DNA from: Flavobacteriales bacterium
GTDB taxonomy: Bacteria > Bacteroidota > Bacteroidia > Flavobacteriales_D > JAHECK01
DNA: 49,387 nucleotides
Reading direction: 5' to 3'
Assembly: GCA_024641785.1 (NCBI GenBank)
Contig: JAHECK010000008.1
Span: 1-49,387, forward strand
This document shows, in pieces, positions 17,155 to 26,747 of the stretch. The notes under the pieces were generated by a model. That model worked only from the letters and a program-made list of their open reading frames with translations, ran no database searches and was not told where the DNA came from. Position numbers and translations under genes: made by a program. Numbering within the stretch: the first letter of the stretch is position 1; the number at the start of each line of letters is the position of its first letter.

Positions 17155-17589
17155 TTAAAGGGTCCAGCTATACATTGGAATCCTGGAAAGGATCAATAAA
17201 GTACCTATACCATAATAAATAAGAACTGTTTTACCATATAAAGCTCTATCGGTGATTGTTTTTAACTTCATATAACCAAGCGTAATTAAAATTATTCCAA
17301 TCAACATTAGCAATGGATGCTCAATCAAAGCTAATCTTAGTGCAGGGTCTTTCATTGCCATTCCCATATCACCCAATGCAAGTTCAATTTTGTGGCTGAC
17401 AAAAAATAATCCTAAACCGATCAACAATTGAAGATGGACCGATATTAATGAATAAAGTTCTGTTTTTCTACTTTTTATCTCCTGGCCTTTATGCTTTAGA
17501 TCTATAATTGCTTTAACAATACTTATTAAAAGTAAGATCAATGCAATATATCGAAGCCAGTGATGTGCGTGTAATAATCCTGTATACAT
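17155..17589 (-). CDS. Small four-helix cytochrome b-like membrane protein
   Basis: A 144-residue protein with four predicted hydrophobic helices. Histidines sit at helix ends: 'LLHAHHWLRYI' in helix 1, 'LISVHLQLLIGLGLFF' in helix 2 and 'LALIEHPLLMLIGI' in helix 3; such pairs can bind haem b. Bacteroidota genomes carry a family of this size and pattern that is often named 'cytochrome B' from similarity alone; I recall the pattern but cannot verify it. It is packed between aspS (21 bp) and hflX (3 bp) on the same strand. Haem binding and function are unproven. Confidence 0.65.
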   Translation of the reverse strand: MYTGLLHAHHWLRYIALILLLISIVKAIIDLKHKGQEIKSRKTELYSLISVHLQLLIGLGLFFVSHKIELALGDMGMAMKDPALRLALIEHPLLMLIGIILITLGYMKLKTITDRALYGKTVLIYYGIGTLLILSRIPMYSWTL

Positions 17590-17610
17590 AGTTATCGTTT
17601 TAGTTTTAAA

Positions 17611-19368
17611 TTATTTTTTTACGAAAGGAAGAACATTTAAATAAAGTTCGTCCAATTGCTCTTTTGCTATAAAAGCGGGTGCATCTATCATCACATCTCT
17701 TCCCGCATTATTTTTTGGGAAAGCGATAAAGTCGCGAATTGAATCTTTCCCTCCAAACATTGAAGATAATCGGTCGAAACCAAGCGCAATCCCTCCATGA
17801 GGTGGAGCTCCATATTCGAAAGCACTCAATAAAAAGCCAAATTGATTTTCTGCTTCTTCTTTAGTGAATCCAAGTAGATCGAACATTCTTTCTTGAATTT
17901 TTCTATCATGGATCCGAATGGACCCTCCTCCGATCTCGACTCCATTGATTACAAGATCATAAGCATTCGCGCGAACGGCTCCCGGATCACTTTCCATTTT
18001 TTCAAAATCTTCTTTTTTAGGAGAGGTGAATGGATGATGCATTGCATGAAAACGTTCTGTTTCTTCATCCCACTCCAACAAAGGAAAATCTACAACCCAA
18101 AGCGGTTTGTAAACAGCAGGATTTCTGAGACTTAACTGCTCACCTAAATAAAGTCTTAATTCACTTAATTGTTTTTGCGTTTTTGTTTTAACACCTGATA
18201 ATAATAAAATTAAATCTCCTTTTTCTGCTCCACAGTGATTTGCCCAATCCAAAAGGTCATTTTCTGTATAGAATTTATCTACGCTCGATTTCAAGCTTCC
18301 ATCAGCATTATATTTAACATAGACCATCCCTTTGGCGCCAATTTGTTCTCTTCGAACATAATCAGTTAAATGATCTAATTGCTTACGTGTGTATTCTGCT
18401 TGCCCTTTAGCGACAATTGCTAATACCGCTTCGGCTTCATCAAATATTTTAAATCCTTTATTTTGAGTTAGACCGGTAAGGTCATTAAATGTCATTTCAA
18501 AACGTATATCCGGCTTGTCGGAACCGTATTTTTCCATCGCTTCATCATAGGTCATTCGAGGAATTACATCCATTTTATGCCCTTTAATTTTTTGAAACAG
18601 GTGACGAACCATCCCTTCGAAAGTATTTAGAATGTCCTCTTGTTCTACAAAAGCCATTTCACAATCGATCTGAGTAAATTCCGGTTGTCTATCAGCTCTT
18701 AGATCTTCATCTCTAAAACATTTAACAATTTGAAAATATTTATCAAAACCTGAAACCATCAATAGTTGCTTAAAGGTTTGAGGAGATTGAGGCAAGGCAT
18801 AAAACTGACCTGGATTCATTCGTGAAGGAACAACAAAGTCTCTTGCCCCTTCGGGAGTAGATTTAATTAAACAAGGTGTTTCAACTTCAAGAAAACCGTT
18901 TTGAGATAAATAATTTCTTGTTTCCATCGAGAGTTGATGGCGAAGCATTAAGTTATTTTTTACAGGGTTCCTTCTTAAATCGAGGTAGCGGTATCGCATT
19001 CTAAGATCATCTCCTCCATCACTTTCATCTTCTATCGTAAAAGGAGGAGTTTTAGAGCCATTTAAAATGACCAGTTTTTCCACTTCTACTTCAATTTCAC
19101 CGGTAGGAATTTGATTATTTTTATTTGATCGTTCAATTACATTCCCGATGATCTGAATAACAAATTCCCTCCCGAGTTTTCGAGCGCTCATACAAAGTGC
19201 CTCTTCCTTTTGTAAATCAAATACAAGTTGGGTAATTCCATATCGATCTCTTAGATCGACGAAAGTCATTCCGCCTAGGTCTCTGGATCTTTGTACCCAT
19301 CCACTTAGGGTTACTTTAGTATCCTTGTTTTCTAACCTTAATTCACCACAAGTGTGTGTACGATACAT
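17611..19368 (-). CDS. aspS: Aspartate-tRNA ligase
   Basis: A 585-residue bacterial-type class II synthetase that charges tRNA-Asp. The N-terminal anticodon-binding OB fold carries '[20 protein letters not shown]'. Motif 2 is '[19 protein letters not shown]' and motif 3 '[20 protein letters not shown]'. The bacterial GAD insertion lies between them ('[18 protein letters not shown]'). The full length and canonical N terminus '[11 protein letters not shown]' support the start. The minus-strand sequence TACCTTCG 19 bp upstream is one mismatch from the -7 consensus. It heads the aspS, cytochrome b-like, hflX transcript. Confidence 0.96.
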   Translation of the reverse strand: MYRTHTCGELRLENKDTKVTLSGWVQRSRDLGGMTFVDLRDRYGITQLVFDLQKEEALCMSARKLGREFVIQIIGNVIERSNKNNQIPTGEIEVEVEKLVILNGSKTPPFTIEDESDGGDDLRMRYRYLDLRRNPVKNNLMLRHQLSMETRNYLSQNGFLEVETPCLIKSTPEGARDFVVPSRMNPGQFYALPQSPQTFKQLLMVSGFDKYFQIVKCFRDEDLRADRQPEFTQIDCEMAFVEQEDILNTFEGMVRHLFQKIKGHKMDVIPRMTYDEAMEKYGSDKPDIRFEMTFNDLTGLTQNKGFKIFDEAEAVLAIVAKGQAEYTRKQLDHLTDYVRREQIGAKGMVYVKYNADGSLKSSVDKFYTENDLLDWANHCGAEKGDLILLLSGVKTKTQKQLSELRLYLGEQLSLRNPAVYKPLWVVDFPLLEWDEETERFHAMHHPFTSPKKEDFEKMESDPGAVRANAYDLVINGVEIGGGSIRIHDRKIQERMFDLLGFTKEEAENQFGFLLSAFEYGAPPHGGIALGFDRLSSMFGGKDSIRDFIAFPKNNAGRDVMIDAPAFIAKEQLDELYLNVLPFVKK

Positions 19369-19443
19369 TCTGCAAAATTTAAGCTGCGAAGGTAATAATA
19401 ATGGATGATGAGAAATAACTTAAAAGTGGAATATTCTTAAAAA

Positions 19444-22400
19444 TTACTTTAAGAGGGTGACTGAACCGGTGATCACTTTCTTCTCAAGTGTATTCATCGT
19501 TTTATAGCTTAAGATATAAGCATAAACTCCTGCCTCGGCATAATATTCGCTATTATTTACCGATCCATTCCACTTTTCGTTAATATCGTTGCCTTCAAAA
19601 ACTAAAGTACCCCATCGATCGTAGATTTTCAAGGAAAATTCGGAAGGATCTATTGCAATTCCTTTTGCATAGAAATAGTCATTTTTCCCATCACCATTAG
19701 GAGAAAATGAATTTGGAATATATAAAGTCAGATCTTCATTCACGATTAACAACTGCGTAACAGAATTCTCACATCCAAAAACATTATAGGCAAAAAGTTT
19801 TATATAATATTCATCCGGGAGTTGATCCGGAAAGACAAAGAGTGGATTCTCTTCATAGGATTCTCCAATATTATTGATCGTATCAAATATCCAATAATAG
19901 TTTATCGCACCATTTGATTGATTTTCAAATTGAATATCAGTATTTGTGAGTGTGGTAATTTGAGGATCCATCACAAAAAATGGAAAAGGGATAGGATGAA
20001 TTGTTATAGCATTAATTGCCAAAGTATCGAATTCACATCCATCCGGAGTCACAATACTTAATCCGACATTATAATTTCCGGATTGAGTGTAGATATGACT
20101 TGCTGTATTCAAACTTTGCGCTTCAACACCATCACCAAAATACCAGTGTACTGAACTTAATTCTAAAGGGTCTGTTGTATTTGTAAAATTAACGAGATAA
20201 GGAGGGCATGCTGCTGTATCAGAATCTATCGTAAATGAAACAGGAACATTAAGTGTTGGTGAAATAACAATACAACTATCTACATCCGGTGTTTCGCATT
20301 GGTCGGAAACATAAACACAGTAGCTTGTAGGAATATCTGGCTGAACGATCGCTTCATTTCCGGGAATGATGATCCCATTCCCTAGATCCCAAGAAACATC
20401 ATATACAGAATTAATTCCCCCAATTATATTATCAACAGTTAATAGCAATTCGGTATTAACACATACGATCTGTGAAGGACTCATATCAAAGCTAATCAAA
20501 TCGGAAACAGTAACATTATAAGCAATCGAGTCAGAATAGCAGCCAAGATCATCCTGGGCATAAACAATGTAAGTAAGGTCATCGGTAAGAACACCGGTAG
20601 ATTGAAATTGACCGGGATTTGTAGTTGAAGTATTTATACCATCGGACCAATATATTGTAAAAGGGGAACCTGTTCCTCCACTTACCCATGCGGCAACTGA
20701 GGCTTGACCGTTATAACATATCGTAGTATCATTAATGCTACTAATGATAATAGGATCTGGATCTCCCACGATAATTTCCTGCAGATCAGAACAAGGACTT
20801 AGTCCAGAAAGATCAGTGATGTTTATGAAATAACTTCCTACTTCTAAATTATTTGCATTAAAGTAATCGGTATTGGAAGCGTTTAAAATCGTGGTTCCGC
20901 TTGTATCGGTCAATTGATATTGCCAGGGACCATAACCCGGTCCGCCGGAAGTGAAAATTTCAATGCTTCCATCTCCACCTAAACAGGACACGTTTGAAAC
21001 GATAATATCATTTTCCATAAATGAGTTTGAAGAAGGGATCTCAATGAAAAAAGTAGCTTCACATCCGGCATTATCATAAACATTTACCGTTTGTGTTCCT
21101 TCAAGAAGATTCTCAAATAAGAAAACATCAACATCATAATCATATTGGGTACCAAGTTCAACATAATAAGGAGCAAAACCTCCTATAACAATAATTTCTG
21201 CAGAACCGTTTGGAATTGTTCCGGCGCAATCAGATGGAGTTAAAACCGTTTCAATGGTAAGTGAAGCAGAAGTAAGGAATGCAAAACTCTCTCCGATATT
21301 AGCGTTACCGCAAATATCACTAACCCCACCATCAGCATTCGTGAGTGATAAAACATAGTCTTCATTTTCAAGCATTACCCCATCGAGGAATAGATCAATA
21401 GTTAGCGTTCCGTCTAAACCAGCATTACACCAATCTGATGAAAATCCAGTTACATTATAATTACCATTAGCTCCAACAACCTGAAAATCGAGTTCACCGA
21501 TGCTGGTACAATCTACCAGTTCAGAAAAAGCTACAGAGACTTCGTTGTTTGCACAAGAGGGCACAACTTCGACTATTACCGGTTCAACATTATCATAAAT
21601 ATCTGCTGTCGATGCTCCAAAATCTATTTCAAATCCGGCTGTAGCTCCACAACAATTGGAAATCACTAGTGCATAAGTTTCGCCGCTTACAACATTCACA
21701 TCCTGATTAAAAGCCGGTCCATTGATATCTCCGGGACCATTTGCATTTCCTGTTCCACCGAGCGCAGTGCTTATCCCGGTAGGGACATTTCCACTTCCCG
21801 TAAACAAGCCATAGGTATTACAACTTACTGAAGTAGCTGAGGAAATATTATCGCATGATATACCGGTAATATCATAAAGTGCCCAATCATAATCTCCATT
21901 TGTTTGTGGATCTGCATCCAATGAAAAATTAAATATTCCATCGCTTCCTATATCAAAAATATACCAAAGAACTTCGATCTCGGGCATTCCACATGCATTA
22001 CCGGGGAGTTCATTTGAAACATTCCCATCACCATCATTAGGAGTTGCTTCGTTTTGAATAGCAGAACAAATAGGAAGAGCTCCTAAACAGTCGGCAATAG
22101 AAGGAACGGGTTCTGGAGCGCAATCCCCACAAGATATGTTTGCAATCCATCCATCATAATTATTAATAATGAAATCGGAATCGAAATAAAAAGTAAGGCA
22201 GGTTCCGGAAGCAACAATTGAACCTGGAGAATTTGTTCCTGTAAAGATCCCTATAACTGGTGAATTTATACTAGGGCCATCATAGATATAAAGATAATCC
22301 CAAAAATTTTCGGTACTAAATTGAGTAAAGGCAGCTTGTAGACAATAAGAAGGATTAGGGTTATCAGAACAAATAGTGATCGTACTTGATTCATTATTTT

Positions 22401-23046
22401 GATAATCACCTGTAATTCCTCCACTATCGGTAAAAACAGATTGGCAGGTATTCACTGTACCTCCATCTGCAATATTTATTGGTTCAGGACATGGAGAACA
22501 AATACCTCCACAATCTATCCCGGTTTCCATTCCATTTTCTATACCATCAAAACAGGTTGCACAAGAAGAATAACAGCTTATAATTGCTTCCCAACCAGAA
22601 CCGGTGTTAATATCTCCGTCGGAGTCAAAAAAGAAAGTAAAACAACCACTTGTTGACTGAATTCCGTTTGGATAAAGAGTAGAAAGGTTATTGGTATTAT
22701 TTCCGAAAGGATTATTATATTTTCCAACATACGTACCTGAAATGGTATCAGAACCGTCCCATATGTAAAGCCAATCCTGGGAATCTGGAATATTCATACT
22801 AGTAAAATCCAGCGCGATGCATTCACCTGGTTGATCAGAACAAAAAGTAACGAGGTAGGCTTCGTTATTTATATAGAAATTATCTGAAAATGCATCCGAA
22901 TCCGTAAAAATCCCACTACAGGTATTAATGGTATTTCCGTTTTCATCTGCTATATTATAGATTTGAGAATGAAGGTCTTCCAAAAAGAAAAGCAAAACCA
23001 AAAAAGTACTTATAAGTATTTTAAAATGATGCTTTTTTAATCCCAT
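19444..23046 (-). CDS. T9SS type B cargo, CUB/PKD adhesin (1200 aa)
   Basis: A giant secreted protein. Order: signal peptide (to about residue 28, '...LFFLEDLHSQ'), CUB-like domain, the cysteine segment 'CFDGIENGMETGIDCGGICS', a second CUB-like domain, an 'ADCLGALPIC' module, an Ig-like module around 'VVPSCANNEVSVAFSEL', repeated Ig-like segments, a PKD domain with 'VHWYFGDGVEAQSLNTASH', and a terminal domain starting 'IPNSFSPNGDGKNDYF' and ending 'EKKVITGSVTLLK'. The last is the gliding-motility-associated type B sorting domain that directs export by T9SS and surface attachment. It is colinear with the neighbour upstream and clearly its paralogue. A role in adhesion or surface structure is inferred. 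The 135-bp gap before it may hold its own promoter. Confidence 0.88.
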   Translation of the reverse strand: MGLKKHHFKILISTFLVLLFFLEDLHSQIYNIADENGNTINTCSGIFTDSDAFSDNFYINNEAYLVTFCSDQPGECIALDFTSMNIPDSQDWLYIWDGSDTISGTYVGKYNNPFGNNTNNLSTLYPNGIQSTSGCFTFFFDSDGDINTGSGWEAIISCYSSCATCFDGIENGMETGIDCGGICSPCPEPINIADGGTVNTCQSVFTDSGGITGDYQNNESSTITICSDNPNPSYCLQAAFTQFSTENFWDYLYIYDGPSINSPVIGIFTGTNSPGSIVASGTCLTFYFDSDFIINNYDGWIANISCGDCAPEPVPSIADCLGALPICSAIQNEATPNDGDGNVSNELPGNACGMPEIEVLWYIFDIGSDGIFNFSLDADPQTNGDYDWALYDITGISCDNISSATSVSCNTYGLFTGSGNVPTGISTALGGTGNANGPGDINGPAFNQDVNVVSGETYALVISNCCGATAGFEIDFGASTADIYDNVEPVIVEVVPSCANNEVSVAFSELVDCTSIGELDFQVVGANGNYNVTGFSSDWCNAGLDGTLTIDLFLDGVMLENEDYVLSLTNADGGVSDICGNANIGESFAFLTSASLTIETVLTPSDCAGTIPNGSAEIIVIGGFAPYYVELGTQYDYDVDVFLFENLLEGTQTVNVYDNAGCEATFFIEIPSSNSFMENDIIVSNVSCLGGDGSIEIFTSGGPGYGPWQYQLTDTSGTTILNASNTDYFNANNLEVGSYFINITDLSGLSPCSDLQEIIVGDPDPIIISSINDTTICYNGQASVAAWVSGGTGSPFTIYWSDGINTSTTNPGQFQSTGVLTDDLTYIVYAQDDLGCYSDSIAYNVTVSDLISFDMSPSQIVCVNTELLLTVDNIIGGINSVYDVSWDLGNGIIIPGNEAIVQPDIPTSYCVYVSDQCETPDVDSCIVISPTLNVPVSFTIDSDTAACPPYLVNFTNTTDPLELSSVHWYFGDGVEAQSLNTASHIYTQSGNYNVGLSIVTPDGCEFDTLAINAITIHPIPFPFFVMDPQITTLTNTDIQFENQSNGAINYYWIFDTINNIGESYEENPLFVFPDQLPDEYYIKLFAYNVFGCENSVTQLLIVNEDLTLYIPNSFSPNGDGKNDYFYAKGIAIDPSEFSLKIYDRWGTLVFEGNDINEKWNGSVNNSEYYAEAGVYAYILSYKTMNTLEKKVITGSVTLLK

Positions 23047-23056
23047 TGAATCAATT

Positions 23057-23122
23057 TTTGTAAAAAATACAAATTATCTCCGATAACTTGGCTTTCTATA
23101 AATTTAATTTCCTTACCGGTAA
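23057..23122. repeat. Two short palindromes upstream of the 1200-aa adhesin
   Basis: TTTGTA-AAAAA-TACAAA (23057-23073) lies 11-27 bp before the start codon at 23046, and a perfect 10-bp palindrome TTACCGGTAA (23113-23122) lies about 67 bp before it. Either could be a regulator site or, for the first, a weak leader hairpin. Both are short and could be chance. Confidence 0.3.
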
Positions 23123-23181
23123 TAAATTCTTAAATCAACGATAAAATCTATAAATCTTCTTTTTATGAATTTGAAAAATAG

Positions 23182-26100
23182 TTATTTAATCAATGTAACT
23201 GTCCCTATAACTTCTACTTTTTCAGTGCTTTGGCTAATTTTATAGGCTAAAGTATATACGAATACTCCGGGTTGAGAGTAATACTCGCTACCATTAACAG
23301 AGCCATTCCATTTTTCATTAATATTATTCGTCGAGAATACTGTATTTCCCCAACGATCAAAAATAGTTAGTTGGAAAAAGACCGGATCCAGTTCTTTAGC
23401 TTTTATGAAGAAATAATCATTTTTTCCATCCCCATTAGGTGAAAAAGAATTTGGTGCATAGAGTGTAAGATCTTCTTCGATCACTAACATTTTTGTAATG
23501 AAATCAGAACATCCATATTCATTGATTACTGTTAATCGATTAAAATATTCATCGGGGTTTTGATCAGGAAAAACAAAGAAAGGATTTTCCACATGTGCCT
23601 CACCTAATTGATTGATTGTATCGAAAAGCCAATAAGATTCTTCAAATCCAATTGATTCATTATTAAACTGAACAGTAGAATTGATCAGGGTAGGAATAGC
23701 AGGATTTGTAGAGAACTCTGCAAGCGGCTCTGGAAACATCGTAATTACATCTATGATCGTAGTGTCAAAAACACAACCATCAGGATCGGTAACCGATAAA
23801 GAAACATCATAATTACCACTTTCATAATAAATATGATCTACTGTATTTATTCCTGTTGAAATGCCTCCGTCACCAAAATTCCAGCTGGCAGATGCTACAC
23901 TCGCCGGATTTGTAGTATTAACAAAGCTTGCTAAATATGGAGGGCAACTTGCAGTATCAGAAGTAACCGAAAATGAAACCGGTACATATAAGGTTGGTGA
24001 TATTGTAATACAAGAATCAACAAATGGTGTTTCACACTGATCATTTACATGGACACAATAAACCGAAGGCTCAGATGGAATTACTATAATACTATCCTGA
24101 TCGATAATTAATCCATCTCCAATATCCCAGTATACATCATATCCAAAACCTTCTCCACCAATAATATTTTCTACTCCGATCATTAATTGTGAACCCGCAC
24201 ATATTATTTGATCGGGATCCATATCAAAGCTTATTAAATCACGAACTGAGACAAGAACCTGTTCTGTTTCCGAAACACATCCTAAATTATCTTGGGCATA
24301 AACCGAAAACACCGTATTGGTTATCAAACTATCTTTTGTTATGAATTGATTTGGTCCGGTGGTAAAATTATTAATTCCATCAGTCCAATACATGGTAAAA
24401 GGAGAACCCGTACCACCTTCAACAGATGCTGAAAGATAGGTTTCTCCAAAATAACAAATGGTTGAATCATTTACTGTTGTTACAAGAATAGAATCCGGGA
24501 CATCTACATAGACCACTTGAAGGTCAGGACAAGGACTCAATCCCGATAGGTCTTCAATCGAAATATTATATTCTCCTACATCTAAATTATTCAAAACAAC
24601 ATAATCTGAATTATTTACGATAGCCAGTACTGTTCCATTTGTATCTGAAATAATGTATTTCCATGGACCATAACCGATATCACCTTGAGTGGAAATTTCA
24701 ATAAAACCATCACCTCCAACACATGAAACGTTTCCAATAACAATATCATTTTGCATATTCGAATTTGAAGTAGGGATATCGATTAGAAAAACAGCGTGAC
24801 ATCCAGAATCATCATATACATCGACTTGTTGAATTCCTGCTGAAAGATTTCCAAATACAAAAATAGAATCATCATAAGCGTATTGATTTCCAACTTCGAT
24901 ATAAATTGGTTCTATACCGCCAATAACCTGAATAGCCATCTCACCTGTAGGCTGGGTATCTGCACAATCGGATGGGCTTATATCAATATCCAGACTCATC
25001 GCCAATCCTGTAACAAATGAGAAAGATTGCAAAGAATTTACATTTCCACAAAGGTCTTGTATACCACCATCAGAACCATTTAGACTTAATACATAAGATT
25101 GGTTTTCGAGCATTACTCCATCTAATAACATGTTGAAGGTAACTCCACCACCAAGTCCGGCATCGCACCAAGTACTTGAAGCACTAATAATATTTAATGT
25201 ACCACTAGCTCCTACAACTGTAAAATCAAGTTCTGAAAGAGAGGCACATGAAATTTGTTCTGAAAACGTTACCAGAACTTCATTATTTGCACAACTTGGA
25301 ACTACTGACTGAATTACTGGATTAGCATTGTCATTAATAGAAGCTGTTGATGCACTAAAATCGAGAGAAAAACCGGTTGTAGCAGATGCTTTTGAAATAA
25401 CCAAAGCATAAGTTTCGCCTGCAAGAACAGGCAGATCAGCATTATAAGGAATCAAATTTTCAATATTATTAATCCCTCCATTTGCAGTACTTATACCTGT
25501 GGGACCATTTCCCCAAAAACCATTACAGCTTGCAGTTGTAGCAGATGATAAAGTGGAGCAATCCAGTCCTGTAATATCGAGTAAAGACCAATTATAGTTG
25601 TTTGTTAATGGAGTTGAATTCAAATTGAAATTTAAATTTCCACTTGTGGTAACATCGAATACATACCATACAGAATTATTATCGATGACATTACATGCAC
25701 TAGCCGGAAATATATCCGTATAATTTCCGGATCCAGAAGGCGCAATAGTTTGAAGGTCATTAATGCCACAGATCGGCAAGGCCCCTAAACAATCTGCAAT
25801 TGTTGGAACGGGTTCTGAAGCACATTCCTGGCAATCGATCGTGGCCAACCATCCACTTGCTTCACTCCATCCATCGGAGGTGAATTTAAATGTTAAACAT
25901 TGATCAGAAGCCAGAACGGATCCAGGTCCAACCCCATTTCCATAAGTTCCGATAAGAGGATAAGCAGTAGAAGGACCATCATAAATTTTTAGATTATCTC
26001 CCCAAGTCACATCAAATTGAACAAAGTTGACAAATAAGCAATAGTTTGGATTCGGATTATCGGAGCATATTGTGGTAGTATAATTCTCTCCATTTTCATA

Positions 26101-26742
26101 ATTATCTCCTATATCTCCACTATCTACAAAAATATTACCACAGGTATTTACAGTCCCTCCGTTTGCAATATTTACCGGTTCCGGACAAGGAGTACAAATT
26201 CCACCGCAATCTACATCCAGTTCCATTCCATTTTCAATCCCATCATAACAAGTAGGACAAGGACCTCCACAAGTTACAATTGCGCTCCAACCATTACCTG
26301 TATTTAAGTTACCATTTGAAATAAAAACAAAAGTCAAACATCCCGAAGTCGACTGGATTCCGTTAGGATACAAAACCATTAAATTATTAACATTTGAACC
26401 AAAAGGATTATTGTACCTTCCAATATAGGTTCCACTGGTTGTATCAGCTCCATCCCATATATAAAGCCAATCTTGTCCATCCGGAATACTAAATTGGGTA
26501 AACTCCAATTGTATACATTGGCCCACCGTACTCGAACATAAGGTAACCATATAGGACTCATTATTTATGTAGAACTGATTATTATATGCATCAGAATCTG
26601 TAAAAGTTCCGCCACAGGTATTAATTGTATTGCCATCTTCAGTAGCAATATTATACACCTGGGCATATAAAGTCTGCATTCCAAATAGTATGCTAAGTAT
26701 AGTTGTTATCGTAATTCTCATTCTTTTTCTCTTAAAATCCAT
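23182..26742 (-). CDS. T9SS type B cargo, CUB/PKD adhesin (1186 aa)
   Basis: A paralogue of the 1200-residue gene downstream, matching it module by module: signal peptide ending near 'GMQTLYAQVYNIA', CUB-like domain, 'CYDGIENGMELDVDCGGICT', second CUB-like domain, 'ADCLGALPIC', Ig-like 'VVPSCANNEVLVTFSEQ', further Ig-like segments, PKD 'ASWNFGDGGISTG', and the type B T9SS domain 'APNSFSPNGDGKNDYFFIK' ending 'EVIGTVTLIK'. Many paired cysteines suit an extracellular protein. It starts 5 bp after the 1256-residue gene, so the two are co-transcribed. It probably reaches the cell surface as an adhesin or matrix component; no catalytic domain is seen. Confidence 0.88.
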   Translation of the reverse strand: MDFKRKRMRITITTILSILFGMQTLYAQVYNIATEDGNTINTCGGTFTDSDAYNNQFYINNESYMVTLCSSTVGQCIQLEFTQFSIPDGQDWLYIWDGADTTSGTYIGRYNNPFGSNVNNLMVLYPNGIQSTSGCLTFVFISNGNLNTGNGWSAIVTCGGPCPTCYDGIENGMELDVDCGGICTPCPEPVNIANGGTVNTCGNIFVDSGDIGDNYENGENYTTTICSDNPNPNYCLFVNFVQFDVTWGDNLKIYDGPSTAYPLIGTYGNGVGPGSVLASDQCLTFKFTSDGWSEASGWLATIDCQECASEPVPTIADCLGALPICGINDLQTIAPSGSGNYTDIFPASACNVIDNNSVWYVFDVTTSGNLNFNLNSTPLTNNYNWSLLDITGLDCSTLSSATTASCNGFWGNGPTGISTANGGINNIENLIPYNADLPVLAGETYALVISKASATTGFSLDFSASTASINDNANPVIQSVVPSCANNEVLVTFSEQISCASLSELDFTVVGASGTLNIISASSTWCDAGLGGGVTFNMLLDGVMLENQSYVLSLNGSDGGIQDLCGNVNSLQSFSFVTGLAMSLDIDISPSDCADTQPTGEMAIQVIGGIEPIYIEVGNQYAYDDSIFVFGNLSAGIQQVDVYDDSGCHAVFLIDIPTSNSNMQNDIVIGNVSCVGGDGFIEISTQGDIGYGPWKYIISDTNGTVLAIVNNSDYVVLNNLDVGEYNISIEDLSGLSPCPDLQVVYVDVPDSILVTTVNDSTICYFGETYLSASVEGGTGSPFTMYWTDGINNFTTGPNQFITKDSLITNTVFSVYAQDNLGCVSETEQVLVSVRDLISFDMDPDQIICAGSQLMIGVENIIGGEGFGYDVYWDIGDGLIIDQDSIIVIPSEPSVYCVHVNDQCETPFVDSCITISPTLYVPVSFSVTSDTASCPPYLASFVNTTNPASVASASWNFGDGGISTGINTVDHIYYESGNYDVSLSVTDPDGCVFDTTIIDVITMFPEPLAEFSTNPAIPTLINSTVQFNNESIGFEESYWLFDTINQLGEAHVENPFFVFPDQNPDEYFNRLTVINEYGCSDFITKMLVIEEDLTLYAPNSFSPNGDGKNDYFFIKAKELDPVFFQLTIFDRWGNTVFSTNNINEKWNGSVNGSEYYSQPGVFVYTLAYKISQSTEKVEVIGTVTLIK

Positions 26743-26747
26743 TTCAA

